From Chloroflexota bacterium (GTDB lineage: Bacteria; Chloroflexota; Anaerolineae; Anaerolineales; Anaerolineaceae), in the NCBI GenBank assembly GCA_012797215.1, contig JAAZPN010000075.1:1-7711 (forward strand): a stretch of DNA of 7,711 nucleotides. The letters are read 5' to 3'. Positions 1 to 7,116 of this stretch are shown one piece after another. The position numbers and the translations under genes are program-made. Every line of letters starts with the position of its first letter. The first letter of the stretch is position 1. The notes under the pieces were generated by a model. That model searched no databases, was not told the DNA's origin, and worked only from the letters and a program-made list of their open reading frames with translations.

Positions 1-8
1 GGATTTTT

Positions 9-37
9 GGCTTATCTCCCGGAACAAGATATAAGCC
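9..37. repeat. Inverted repeat (hairpin) near left edge
   Basis: GGCTTAT (9-15) is perfectly repeated in inverted form as ATAAGCC (31-37) around a 15-base loop. Two more pairs (C16-G28, T17-A27) extend the stem past a two-base bulge. There is no T-run after the stem on either strand, because the T-run at 4-8 lies before the plus-strand stem. It therefore does not look like an intrinsic terminator. Its role is unknown. It may lie inside the 3' end of a truncated reading frame that stays open from base 1 to the TAG at 76-78, but 25 codons are too few to call a gene. Confidence 0.4.
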
Positions 38-134
38 TACGAACAAACAATCTTGAATTCCTCAGCAGCTGCCCTTAGGTAACATGGTTCTTTTTTAGTG
101 CGCAGCGTAACAACTGTAGGAGACTTGGCAGCTG

Positions 135-143
135 TGCTAAAAT
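135..143 (+). promoter_or_regulatory. Possible extended -10 promoter for the polysaccharide pair
   Basis: TG (135-136), one base, then TAAAAT (138-143) matches the extended -10 pattern TGnTATAAT with one mismatch. No convincing -35 box lies 16-18 bases upstream, which is tolerated for extended -10 promoters. A start near base 150 would leave a leader of about 35 bases before the ATG at 185. The ribosome site there is weak (TGGA at 175-178). This is inferred by pattern only. Confidence 0.35.
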
Positions 144-184
144 ACTTTTCAGTTTAGTTCTGAGCAAAATTCAATGGATATTTA

Positions 185-994
185 ATGGGTCAAGAACAAT
201 TTTCTGTAAAACATCCCGACGATTATCACTTTCGACTTTTGAGCCGTAAGAACGCACTGCCTTGGCTGTTCGTATTTGTGTTTATGATCATCGGTGCCTT
301 AATTGGCGGCCTCCTGAGCCTGGCGCTGCCGCCTGTATTTGAGGCGAGGGCGCTGGTGAGCACCAACCTTGAATTGGTTCAGGACGCCAACATCACAGAG
401 ATAATGCTGGATGCTGAGATAAACCATATTGGGGAGTTAGTGTTTCATCCGGATGTCATCGCGGAGTTAATAGCTAAGGAATCACAGAACGGCAACACCC
501 TTACACTGGAAAAGCTAAAAAAAAGCAGTGCAGTGGAGCGCCAACTGATGAACACGGTCATTAAAGTACGCGATGAGCAGCCTGAAGTGGCAGCGCGTAT
601 TGCTTCAGAATGGGCTGAAATTCTCTTTAACAGGCTGAATGTGGCGTATGAACACGCCGTACAGTTATCCGGCGCCAAGCATCAATACAACGCGATCCGC
701 GATTGCCTCAGTGCTCAGCCCAAAGCGCCGAAGTCCTTCTGCGACTCACTTGACGCAGCGTATGTTCGTGAAGAGACAGACCGCTTAGCGCTGATTATCA
801 TCGCTGAAAGTCCCAAAACGCTCGGCTTAACAGCGGCTTTGAACGTCAGTCAATATCAACCAGCCGCTGTACCGCAAAAACCTCAAAATTATTCCAGAGG
901 GGCATTAGTTCTGGGCGGCGCTTTGGCTGGACTTGCTCTTGGTCTTGCTTTCGCGGAAGTAAATCCCAAATTGAAACGGAACGATGAAGCTTAA
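185..994 (+). CDS. Wzz/chain-length-determinant-like membrane protein
   Basis: This is a 269-residue protein with the polysaccharide co-polymerase layout: a short basic cytoplasmic N-terminus, a first membrane segment at about 27-49, a large predicted extracytoplasmic domain (about 50-235) rich in helices, and a second membrane segment at about 238-257 followed by a short charged tail. Just before the second segment, PQKPQNYSRG (230-239) and the glycine/alanine-rich helix resemble the proline-serine-glycine motif of Wzz proteins. Proteins of this family set the modal length of an exported glycan in Wzy-dependent pathways. There is no Walker A kinase domain, so it is not a Wzc-type fusion. Cys174 and Cys186 lie in the exported domain and could form a disulphide. 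The next gene starts 11 bases inside this one, so the two are probably translationally coupled. The ATG at 185 has only a weak ribosome site, but the protein start fits the family. The class is fairly sure; the glycan is unknown. Confidence 0.8.
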   Translation: MGQEQFSVKHPDDYHFRLLSRKNALPWLFVFVFMIIGALIGGLLSLALPPVFEARALVSTNLELVQDANITEIMLDAEINHIGELVFHPDVIAELIAKESQNGNTLTLEKLKKSSAVERQLMNTVIKVRDEQPEVAARIASEWAEILFNRLNVAYEHAVQLSGAKHQYNAIRDCLSAQPKAPKSFCDSLDAAYVREETDRLALIIIAESPKTLGLTAALNVSQYQPAAVPQKPQNYSRGALVLGGALAGLALGLAFAEVNPKLKRNDEA

Positions 995-2498
995 CGTGTT
1001 TGACAAGCTGAAGGGCAGCATTTGGGCGCTTTTACTGGTCGCGCTGCCTTTCACGAGTTTTCCGCTGTTAGCTCGCCTGGCAGGCGGCACTTCTGTCGCC
1101 CCACTTTCAGCTGTGTTCCTATTGGTCTTAATTGTCATTTCTTATTTTCCGGCATTATTTCGAAAAGGGACAGTTCCCCGGCATGCGTTGCCCTTATTGC
1201 TTTTTTTGCTCAGCGCGCTACTCTCTTCGGCGCTGGCGGTATTCATCCCATTTGATTCTTTTCGCGGCTCGGAAGTTTGGAAGAACGCGCTGGAAGGATT
1301 TGGGACCATTTTGCTGGGCATCGCGTTTTATTTAGTCACCATCCATGTGGTAGCGGATGAAGACATACTTCGCAAAAGTCTGCGTTGGCTTTACATAGGT
1401 GGAATGATTGCAATTATCGCGTCGTTGGCGCAATCCGCTTTTTGGTTCACGCTTGGGAAATATCCCATTGAACTTAAACAACTGCAGGCGTTCATCTCAT
1501 CAAGCGGCGTGTTATACAAAGCACGTGTTACCGGCGTAGCATACGAGCCTTCCTGGTTGGCAAACCAGCTGAACACCCTTTACTTACCACTTTGGATCGG
1601 TTTCTCTGTCAAACGATTTTCTGCTTTTCAACGCAAGCTCTTTGGCTTTTTGAGCGTTGAGAATATCCTGATGGTTTTGGGCTTAATCGTTCTATTTCTG
1701 AGTTTCAGTAGAATCGGATGGCTGACAACACTCGCAGTATTCGCATTTTTGGTCTTCAGGACGGCTAACAAGTTCATGAATCGCGGGCTTGAGAAACGTG
1801 CAGAGCATAAAGGGACAAATACCAGTCCATGGAAGCATTTCTTTGCCAAGCTTGGGCTTTGGCTGGGCCTTTTGCTCGTTTTTGCGGCCATAATTTTGCT
1901 GCTAGGTGTGTTTCTTTCCCGCGTTGACCCCCGCATGGAGGATCTATTTGACATTGACCGTTACATGGAATTCGGTGTATTGGGCTGGGCCAGCCAACTC
2001 AGTTTTGCTGAACGCATGATTTATTGGATTACGGCTTTTAAGGTCTTTTTAAGCCGGCCATTCTTGGGTGTTGGCCTAGGAGGCAGTGGTTTCTTTTTCA
2101 CCCGCCTGACGCCAGAATTTGGTTACGGACTGCCAGAAGTTGTTGAATACCTGTACCGTGATAACGTCATCCCTAACGCGAAAAATTTGTGGGTGCGTTT
2201 GCTGGCGGAAACAGGAATCTTCGGATTTTCACTATTCACCGCTTGGATCAGCACGCATTTTTTTGCGGCGCGCAAACTGGAAAAGTCGGCCAGGAAAACT
2301 TGGTCGACTTTCGGTTTGGTAGGGAAACTTTTCGTGATTGCGATAATCATGGAAGGTTTTAGCATGGACAGCTTTGGCCTGCCTTACCTCTGGGTAGCTT
2401 TAGGGCTCGTTATTTGCGTCTCACGCATCCAGGCTGGGGCACATGAAAATCAACAAGAAGAACCCACCATTCCAACTGAACCCGATCGCGCTCAGTAG
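984..2498 (+). CDS. O-antigen ligase / Wzy polymerase-like membrane protein
   Basis: This 504-residue protein is mostly hydrophobic, with roughly ten or more membrane segments, and ends in a hydrophilic, glutamate- and proline-rich tail (about 485-504). Landmarks of the O-antigen ligase/polymerase superfamily are visible: YEPSWLANQ (187-195) in the central loop, FSRIGW (241-246) at the end of a membrane helix, the large external loop, then RMIYWITAFKVFLSRPFLGV (344-363) leading into GLGGSG (364-369), and NLWVRLLAETGIFGF (401-415). The last two match the family's 'R..W..A...F...P..G.G.G' and 'N..L..L.E.G..G' patterns. Enzymes of this group act on undecaprenyl-linked sugars at the outer face of the cytoplasmic membrane, either polymerising repeat units (Wzy) or ligating the chain to an acceptor (WaaL). 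Sequence alone does not separate the two. The adjacent Wzz-like gene favours a polymerase. The ATG at 984 overlaps the upstream gene by 11 bases. A strong terminator follows directly. Confidence 0.82.
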   Translation: MKLNVFDKLKGSIWALLLVALPFTSFPLLARLAGGTSVAPLSAVFLLVLIVISYFPALFRKGTVPRHALPLLLFLLSALLSSALAVFIPFDSFRGSEVWKNALEGFGTILLGIAFYLVTIHVVADEDILRKSLRWLYIGGMIAIIASLAQSAFWFTLGKYPIELKQLQAFISSSGVLYKARVTGVAYEPSWLANQLNTLYLPLWIGFSVKRFSAFQRKLFGFLSVENILMVLGLIVLFLSFSRIGWLTTLAVFAFLVFRTANKFMNRGLEKRAEHKGTNTSPWKHFFAKLGLWLGLLLVFAAIILLLGVFLSRVDPRMEDLFDIDRYMEFGVLGWASQLSFAERMIYWITAFKVFLSRPFLGVGLGGSGFFFTRLTPEFGYGLPEVVEYLYRDNVIPNAKNLWVRLLAETGIFGFSLFTAWISTHFFAARKLEKSARKTWSTFGLVGKLFVIAIIMEGFSMDSFGLPYLWVALGLVICVSRIQAGAHENQQEEPTIPTEPDRAQ

Positions 2499-2504
2499 AA
2501 TCCC

Positions 2505-2545
2505 AAAAAGCCCTCGCACTAGCGAGGGCTTTTGATTTATTTTTT
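2505..2545. terminator. Bidirectional intrinsic terminator between convergent genes
   Basis: GCCCTCGC (2510-2517) pairs perfectly with GCGAGGGC (2522-2529) around the loop ACTA. AAAA (2506-2509) pairs with TTTT (2530-2533), giving a 12-pair stem. On the plus strand the stem runs into a T-rich tract up to 2545. On the minus strand the A-run at 2505-2509 gives five T. It therefore can end both the plus-strand polysaccharide pair (stop at 2498) and the minus-strand fni gene (stop at 2547). Confidence 0.92.
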
Positions 2546-2546
2546 C

Positions 2547-3575
2547 TTATTCTTCTGGGGGCAGCAGAACTGACCGATTAAAGCTTTGAAGATCAGGTTT
2601 TCCACAGGCGAATAAACAAATGCGAATCTCGGTTATCGTCAGGTCTATCAAATCGCGCAAACGGGTATAGCCGGCGTCGGCTGCGCGAATCAGAGGGCCA
2701 GCCATGCCTCCCAGAACCGCGCCAAGCGCCAGGGTCTTTGCGATATCCAATCCGTTTTTAAGACCTCCGGAAGCAAAAACCAAGGCATCCGGCAGCTGAC
2801 TCTTAATCTCACGCAGACACCGCGCGGTTGGAATCCCCCAGCCTCTAAAACTTGCGGCTAGCTTCGCGCGGTTAGGGTCAGTTTGTCGGTGCATCTCCAC
2901 CTGAGACCAGGACGTTCCTCCAGCTCCAGCGACGTCAATCGCAGCAACTCCGGCTTCCAGAAGCTGCCGTGCTAATTGCGTGTTAATTCCCCAACCGACT
3001 TCCTTGACGATCACCGGAACGGCAAGTTTGCTGCATATCAATTCAATCCGGCTTAACATGCCAGCAAAATTGGTATCACCTTCGGGCTGCAGCGCTTCCT
3101 GCAAGGGATTAAGGTGCAGAATGAGCGCATCGGCGCGAATCATTTCAACGGCTCGCTGGCATTCCCGAATACCGTAGCCTTTATTCAGCTGAATCGCGCC
3201 GAGATTAGCAAAGAGCAGCGCGTCTGGGGCATAGCCGCGCACGTCGTATGTGCCCACAAGTTCAGGGTTTTCAAGCGCGGCGCGCTGTGATCCAACGCCC
3301 ATCGCCAGTCCGAATTCCTGGGCGGCTGCCGCTAAAAGCTGGTTGTATCGGGCTGCCTTAGGGCTTCCACCTGTCATCGAGGAAATTAGCAGGGGGGCAC
3401 GCAATCGTTTCCCAAAAACAGTCAGGCTCAAATCTACGTCTGAAAGGTTAATTTGTGGGAGCGCTTGATGTAAAAAGGAATACGCTTCGAGTCCGTTTGA
3501 TACGCCCGACGCAATGTCCTCAATCAAGTTAATGTCAAGATGTTGGTCTTTTCGGTGAGAAGTGTTCGCATCCAT
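2547..3575 (-). CDS. fni: Type 2 isopentenyl-diphosphate delta-isomerase
   Basis: This enzyme interconverts isopentenyl diphosphate and dimethylallyl diphosphate in the cytoplasm, using reduced FMN and Mg2+. The 342-residue protein has the full type 2 motif set in order: RKDQH (8-12) at the substrate site, SSMTGG (65-70) and GVGSQR (93-98) for FMN, HLNPLQE (154-160) with the conserved Asn, Gln and Glu for metal and catalysis, GDTNF (166-170), KEVGWGI (191-197) with the FMN-contacting lysine, [10 protein letters not shown] (214-223), and the phosphate-binding ASGGLKNG (268-275) and [10 protein letters not shown] (289-298). Length is normal and no key residue is missing. The ATG at 3575 is the only fitting start: an in-frame TAA lies seven codons upstream and the RKxxH motif begins eight residues in. 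No Shine-Dalgarno sequence is visible before it, which is odd for this window. The gene stands alone, divergent from the acyl carrier protein gene, so it does not show whether the cell uses the mevalonate or MEP route. Confidence 0.96.
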   Translation of the reverse strand: MDANTSHRKDQHLDINLIEDIASGVSNGLEAYSFLHQALPQINLSDVDLSLTVFGKRLRAPLLISSMTGGSPKAARYNQLLAAAAQEFGLAMGVGSQRAALENPELVGTYDVRGYAPDALLFANLGAIQLNKGYGIRECQRAVEMIRADALILHLNPLQEALQPEGDTNFAGMLSRIELICSKLAVPVIVKEVGWGINTQLARQLLEAGVAAIDVAGAGGTSWSQVEMHRQTDPNRAKLAASFRGWGIPTARCLREIKSQLPDALVFASGGLKNGLDIAKTLALGAVLGGMAGPLIRAADAGYTRLRDLIDLTITEIRICLFACGKPDLQSFNRSVLLPPEE

Positions 3576-3603
3576 AGTTTTAATTAGGTGTTATATTTAT
3601 GAC

Positions 3604-3611
3604 ATTATAAT
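3604..3611. promoter_or_regulatory. Palindromic divergent -10 element between fni and acp
   Basis: The 8-base palindrome ATTATAAT contains a perfect TATAAT on the plus strand (3606-3611) and a perfect TATAAT on the minus strand (3609-3604). The plus-strand box would start transcription near 3618, giving a leader of about 37 bases for the acyl carrier protein. The minus-strand box would start near 3597, giving a leader of about 22 bases for fni. Neither has a good -35 box: the candidates on the plus strand (3583-3589) are poor, and TTAATG at 3633-3628 on the minus strand matches three of six. The gap is only 79 bases and both genes need a promoter here. Confidence 0.5.
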
Positions 3612-3654
3612 ATGGCATTCACTAAAACATTAATCCATTGAGGAGAAGGCACAC

Positions 3655-3891
3655 ATGGAAGAAACATTCAACGCTGTAAAGGAAGTAATCGTAGAAGTTT
3701 TGAAAATCGATGGTGAGAATATCACGCCAGAGACGCGGTTCATCGAGGATCTAAAAGCAGATTCGATGGACCAGTTTTTCCTGATTGACGGCTTTTGCGA
3801 GAAGTTTGATATCAACATTTCTGACGAAACAGCCCACGATATCCGTTCTGTAAAAGACGCGGTTGCGGCCATTGAAGCGTTAAGAAAATAA
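3655..3891 (+). CDS. Acyl carrier protein with atypical recognition helix
   Basis: A 78-residue acidic protein of standard acyl carrier protein size. It carries acyl chains as thioesters on a 4'-phosphopantetheine arm in the cytoplasm. The attachment site is Ser37 in DSMD (36-39), preceded by the usual EDLKA (31-35). Helix I (about 3-17) and the acidic ISDE (55-58) also match the family. Helix II is unusual: after DSMD it reads QFFLIDGFCEKF (40-51), where canonical fatty-acid AcpP has a T-V-E-L-type helix. The conserved acidic residue that contacts fatty-acid enzymes (Glu41 of E. coli AcpP) is Phe42 here, and a cysteine occupies position 48. The start is well supported: AGGAG at 3641-3645 lies nine bases before the ATG, with GAAGG closer in. 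No fab or polyketide genes adjoin, so whether it is the main fatty-acid carrier or a specialised one cannot be told. The symbol acpP is withheld for that reason. Confidence 0.9.
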   Translation: MEETFNAVKEVIVEVLKIDGENITPETRFIEDLKADSMDQFFLIDGFCEKFDINISDETAHDIRSVKDAVAAIEALRK

Positions 3892-3905
3892 TCACTTGGT
3901 ACGAT

Positions 3906-3933
3906 AAAGAGGAGCTCTACGCTCCTCTTTTTT
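3906..3933 (+). terminator. Intrinsic terminator after the acyl carrier protein
   Basis: AAAGAGGAGC (3906-3915) pairs with GCTCCTCTTT (3921-3930) around the loop TCTAC, followed by a T-run that spans 3928-3933. It begins 14 bases after the acp stop codon and ends just before the sucD stop codon. The A-run on the other side gives only three T on the minus strand, so it may end sucCD transcription less efficiently. Confidence 0.9.
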
Positions 3934-3934
3934 G

Positions 3935-4801
3935 TTATACGCGGATAATTTCAGCAATTTCTTCCGGATAAGAGAACAACTGAACGCCGGCGCGCAGAAG
4001 GGCTTCGATTTTGCTGCGCGCGGAACCGGTTTTACCCTCAATAATCGCTCCGGCGTGTCCCATGCGGCGGTTTTCAGGCGCAGTTCTTCCCGCGATGTAA
4101 GCATACACCGGTTTGGTGACCTGGTTCAGAATAAACTCAGCAGCCAGTTCTTCTTCATTTCCGCCAATCTCACCAATCAGGATGATTTGATCAGTGTGCG
4201 GGTCTGATTCAAACAAGTCCAGACACTCAACAAAACTGGTTCCCACAATCGGGTCCCCGCCAATACCGACGCACGTGGAAACCCCGACCCCAGCTTTTTT
4301 CAGCGCCTGGACGACCTCGTAGGTTAGCGTTCCAGAGCGGGAAACCACCCCGACCTTGCCTGGTATCGCAATCGAGCCAGGGATAATGCCGGCCTTTGCT
4401 TTCCCAGGAGTAAGAATCCCAGGTGAGTTTGGGCCAATCAAGCGGCTGTCGGAATGTTCCAACAGCGCCCGAACCTTGAGCATATCCTTGATGGGAATAC
4501 CCTCAGAAATACAGACGATAAGCCGTATCTCAGCTTCGATTGATTCCATGATCGCGTCCGCGGCATGAAAGGCTGGCACAAAAATGACGCTGGTGTCTGC
4601 TTGCGTCGATTCTTTGGCATCCTGCACGGTATCAAAAACCGGCACCTTATAGTCAAGCACCCATTCTCCCCCATGACCAGGTGATGTGCCTGCGACGACA
4701 TTTTTAGCATAGGCGTGCATGCGTTCGCTGTGGTATAAGCCTTCGCGTCCCGTGATGCCCTGAACCAAAATACGCGCTTGTTCATTCAGCAGGACTGTCA
4801 T
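3935..4801 (-). CDS. sucD: Succinate-CoA ligase, alpha subunit
   Basis: This is the CoA-binding and phosphohistidine subunit of succinyl-CoA synthetase, which converts succinyl-CoA, NDP and phosphate to succinate, NTP and CoA in the citric acid cycle or in fermentative energy conservation. It has the normal length of 288 residues. The N-terminal Rossmann domain shows VQGITGREG (13-21) for CoA. Further conserved blocks are IGPNSPGI (122-129), [10 protein letters not shown] (153-162), GIGGDP (179-184) and GEIGG (210-214). The phosphorylated histidine is His249 in MGHAGAI (247-253). One departure from E. coli is Ser126, where the CoA-site loop usually reads NCPG. The ATG overlaps the sucC stop as ATGA (4801-4798), and AGGTGG (4811-4806) within sucC is a usable ribosome site, so translation is coupled and a 1:1 output is expected. 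A malate-CoA ligase (MtkB) is a close relative and cannot be strictly excluded. Confidence 0.95.
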   Translation of the reverse strand: MTVLLNEQARILVQGITGREGLYHSERMHAYAKNVVAGTSPGHGGEWVLDYKVPVFDTVQDAKESTQADTSVIFVPAFHAADAIMESIEAEIRLIVCISEGIPIKDMLKVRALLEHSDSRLIGPNSPGILTPGKAKAGIIPGSIAIPGKVGVVSRSGTLTYEVVQALKKAGVGVSTCVGIGGDPIVGTSFVECLDLFESDPHTDQIILIGEIGGNEEELAAEFILNQVTKPVYAYIAGRTAPENRRMGHAGAIIEGKTGSARSKIEALLRAGVQLFSYPEEIAEIIRV

Positions 4802-5943
4802 GCAGCCACCTGCCTTGATTCCCGCACAGCTATTTCGGCCGCGCTCATCAGAGTATCAGCCTGAAGAAGTTGGGGGTATTGTTCCAGAATTTTCCTGCCT
4901 TCTTCCGCATTGGTACCCTCCAGACGGACAACAATCGGCAGAGCGCGGCGCATCTCTGGCAGGATTGCTGCCAGCCCTCTCGCGACCTCGTCACAGCGGG
5001 TAATTCCTCCAAAGATATTAATCAGCACCGCGTTGACCTTGGGATCTTTCATAATGATGGCAAGCGCGGCAGCGACTTTGTCGGCCGTTGCGCCGCCGCC
5101 GATATCCAGGAAATTCGCCGGCTCGCTGCCCGCCTGTTGGATGCAGTCCATGGTCGCCATCGCCAGACCCGCTCCGTTGACCATGCAGCCGATATTGCCA
5201 TTAAGCTGGATGTAATTCAGGCTGAATTTCTTCGCTTCTTGTTCGGTCAGCGTTTCAGCTGCCTGGTCAGAAAGCTCCAAGAAATCCTTTTGACGAAAGA
5301 GCGCGTTGTCATCAATGGTCATCTTACCGTCCAAGGCCATCAAGGTTTTCTCTGGCGTAACAACCAACGGGTTTATTTCTACCAAGGTCGCATCCAGTTG
5401 GTCGAATAATTTCCACAAGGAAACTGCAATCTGCTGCAGCGGTTTCCAGAGCACGTAATCGATGCCCAGCCTTGAAGCAAGCGCGCGCGCCGCATAATTC
5501 TGGAGCCCTATCAAGGGATTGATGGGCGATTTCTCAATGTGTTCTGGTGAGGTCAGGGCGATTTCTTCAATTTCTATGCCGCCGGAGGAGGATAGGATAA
5601 GGATAGGTTTTGCCAGGGAGCGGTCATTCACGATTCCAAGGTAAAACTCCTGAGAAAACTCAATTGCCTTTTCAATTAAGAGGCGTTGTACCGGAATTCC
5701 GCGGATGGGACTGTTGAAAATCAGATTGGCGGTGGTTTCAATCTCAGTGTCATTCCTGACAAGACGAATCCCGCCCGCTTTTCCACGTCCGCCCGAGAGT
5801 ACCTGCGCTTTTAAGACCACAGGGTAACCAATTTCTGAGGCTATTTGACGGGCTTCGATGGGAGTGTTTGCCAATCCGGATTTTGGTACAGGGATTCCTT
5901 CACGCGAGAAAATCAATTTTGCCTGGTATTCGTGAAGTTTCAT
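4798..5943 (-). CDS. sucC: Succinate-CoA ligase, beta subunit
   Basis: This is the nucleotide- and succinate-binding partner of SucD. From the ATG at 5943 it is 381 residues, close to the family norm, and begins with the hallmark MKLHEYQAK. The ATP-grasp domain (about 1-230) shows [14 protein letters not shown] (45-58), [11 protein letters not shown] (119-129), VEINPL (188-193) and the metal-site region ALDGKM (203-208). The C-terminal ligase domain shows [11 protein letters not shown] (256-266), [11 protein letters not shown] (280-290), FGGITRCD (311-318) and LEGTN (341-345). An in-frame TTG at 5988 would add 15 residues, but it lies in the T-run of the upstream terminator, and GGAG at 5951-5948 stands just before the ATG, so the shorter start is chosen. 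Whether ADP or GDP is used cannot be decided by eye. The neighbours carry no other cycle enzymes. Confidence 0.95.
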   Translation of the reverse strand: MKLHEYQAKLIFSREGIPVPKSGLANTPIEARQIASEIGYPVVLKAQVLSGGRGKAGGIRLVRNDTEIETTANLIFNSPIRGIPVQRLLIEKAIEFSQEFYLGIVNDRSLAKPILILSSSGGIEIEEIALTSPEHIEKSPINPLIGLQNYAARALASRLGIDYVLWKPLQQIAVSLWKLFDQLDATLVEINPLVVTPEKTLMALDGKMTIDDNALFRQKDFLELSDQAAETLTEQEAKKFSLNYIQLNGNIGCMVNGAGLAMATMDCIQQAGSEPANFLDIGGGATADKVAAALAIIMKDPKVNAVLINIFGGITRCDEVARGLAAILPEMRRALPIVVRLEGTNAEEGRKILEQYPQLLQADTLMSAAEIAVRESRQVAA

Positions 5944-5947
5944 TACG

Positions 5948-5951
5948 CTCC
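5948..5951 (-). promoter_or_regulatory. Ribosome binding site that fixes the sucC start
   Basis: GGAG on the minus strand lies four bases before the ATG at 5943-5941. It supports the 381-residue start over the in-frame TTG at 5988, which falls within the terminator of the preceding transcription unit and has no ribosome site. Confidence 0.75.
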
Positions 5952-5986
5952 AGTAATCTTTTTTACTAATTTTACCTGATGTCAAC

Positions 5987-6017
5987 AAAAAAGCAGCCCG
6001 GCTTTCGCCAGGCTGCT
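5987..6017 (-). terminator. Intrinsic terminator after the SPFH gene
   Basis: Read on the minus strand, AGCAGCC (6017-6011) pairs with GGCTGCT (5998-5992) and the inner GGC (6009-6007) pairs with GCC (6002-6000). One A/C mismatch separates the two stem parts and the loop is GAAA. Six T follow (5992-5987). It ends the two-gene SPFH unit 18 bases past its stop codon and separates it from sucCD. Confidence 0.9.
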
Positions 6018-6035
6018 AATTTTGGTTAATGTACT

Positions 6036-7082
6036 CTAACCTTTCAGGAATTCCTGTAGGGCTTCTTTGCTAATTCTGAAAGCGCTGCCGATTTTGCGAG
6101 CTTTAAGATCGCCCGCGGTAATCGCGGCTAATACATCTTCCTCAGAGACTTTCAGGAAAGATGCGGCTTCAGAGGGGGTCATCACATCTGGCATTGCAGG
6201 CACGGCGGCTGCTCCCGTGCCGGCAGCCTGCGCGGTCTGAGACATTCCAGCCAGCGAGCTGCTGAGCACATTGCCAATGCCCATGCCAGCGCCGATTCCG
6301 GCGGTCAGGCCAGCGCCGCCCGAAGGATTCTGAGCGGCATCCCGCATGGCGTCGGCTGCTTGCAGCTGGGTGTAGGTCTGCATATCCAGCATGCCCATCT
6401 GGCGCAGCTCTTCCGCGGATTTATCCGATGGTTTGAGATTCCCAATATAGAACGACTTGAGAAGCAAACCTATCGCGAGGAAATCGTCCTGAGATTTTGC
6501 CCGGACTGCCGCACCCAATTCTTCAGTCAGACCAATAAGTTCCAGCACGCTGCTTTTGGCAGTTGTTTCGCCAAGCACATCCTGCAGTTTGGAAAGCAGC
6601 ATGGTGCGCAAGCGGGTTTCAATATCCGAGGTGCGATAGGCGCCCTGAGCTCCGACCAACTGTGTGACAAACTGCTGAGGATCCTTTACCTGGAAACTGT
6701 AGGTGCCAAATCCTTGCAGCAGCGCGATTCCCAGACCAACGCCGGGATTGCGCACGATAATGGGCTGGGGAGTGCCCCATTTGCGATCCGCGAATTCACG
6801 CATCGAAACATAATAGACTTCCGCGGTGAAGGGTGTCCGGCCGCCGAATGCCTGACCCAACAGATTGGTCAGAAGAGGAACATTTGCCGTGGTGATCGTG
6901 TGCCGACCAGGCCCGAGCACATCCAGCGCGCGCCCATCGCGGAAAAAGACCACATTCTGTGATTCACGGACGATTACCTGCGAGCCAAAGCGTAAGTCAG
7001 CAACGCCGGTTTCAGGAAAGCGATGGACAATTTCATCTGCCATCTCGCTTGGGTATTCAACAACATCAAAAATCCTTGTCAT
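6036..7082 (-). CDS. SPFH (band 7) protein, YdjI-like, with C-terminal excisionase-type HTH
   Basis: A 348-residue soluble protein in three parts. Residues about 1-235 form an SPFH domain of the YdjI/'virion core protein' type: IFDVVEYP (4-11), the charged block RFGSQVIVRESQNVVFF (31-47), DVLGPGRHTI (54-63), and KWGTPQPI (101-108), followed by a helical segment to about 250. Residues 253-296 are a Gly/Ala/Ser-rich linker. Residues 300-346 (MTPSEAASFLKVSEEDVLAA onward, then GDLKARKIGSAFRISKEALQEFL) fit the excisionase-family helix-turn-helix with its wing. Relatives often end in a zinc ribbon instead. There is no membrane segment or signal peptide. In B. subtilis YdjI works with YdjG/YdjH and PspA at the membrane; a stress-scaffold role here is inference. 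The start is firm: GGAGG at 7094-7090 lies seven bases before the ATG. It follows the 174-residue gene by 34 bases and ends at a terminator. Whether the tail binds DNA is unknown. Confidence 0.85.
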   Translation of the reverse strand: MTRIFDVVEYPSEMADEIVHRFPETGVADLRFGSQVIVRESQNVVFFRDGRALDVLGPGRHTITTANVPLLTNLLGQAFGGRTPFTAEVYYVSMREFADRKWGTPQPIIVRNPGVGLGIALLQGFGTYSFQVKDPQQFVTQLVGAQGAYRTSDIETRLRTMLLSKLQDVLGETTAKSSVLELIGLTEELGAAVRAKSQDDFLAIGLLLKSFYIGNLKPSDKSAEELRQMGMLDMQTYTQLQAADAMRDAAQNPSGGAGLTAGIGAGMGIGNVLSSSLAGMSQTAQAAGTGAAAVPAMPDVMTPSEAASFLKVSEEDVLAAITAGDLKARKIGSAFRISKEALQEFLKG

Positions 7083-7116
7083 TTTTAAGCCTCCAAATCC
7101 ATTAGTGAATCAATAG

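Noticed and set aside
1..78. Possible 3' end of an upstream gene in frame 1, open to the TAG at 76-78
   Set aside because: Only 25 codons are visible and the translation shows no recognisable family. It also overlaps the inverted repeat, so it may be intergenic.
174..185. Mini reading frame ATG GAT ATT TAA just before the Wzz-like gene, overlapping its start as TAATG
   Set aside because: It encodes only three residues. A leader-peptide or coupling role cannot be supported without conservation data.
3617..3625. Nine-base match between ATTCACTAA here and TTAGTGAAT at 7102-7110, as a shared regulatory site
   Set aside because: A single nine-base match in a 7.7 kb window is expected by chance, and the two sites sit in different contexts.
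4870..5409. 179-codon plus-strand open frame inside sucC
   Set aside because: Antisense to a well-supported housekeeping gene, with no ribosome site and no recognisable protein features.
3935..5943. Malate-CoA ligase (mtkAB) instead of succinate-CoA ligase
   Set aside because: The families are close, but motifs and lengths fit SucCD and no serine-cycle or malyl-CoA lyase genes adjoin. Kept as a minor alternative only.
5944..5988. 15-residue N-terminal extension of SucC from a TTG start
   Set aside because: The TTG lies in the terminator's T-run with no ribosome site. The family starts at MKLHEYQ, and GGAG stands directly before that ATG.
6360..6962. 200-codon open frame on the plus strand inside the SPFH gene
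   Set aside because: It is antisense to a clearly recognisable SPFH gene, has no ribosome site, and its translation shows no family features. It is a shadow of the real codon pattern.
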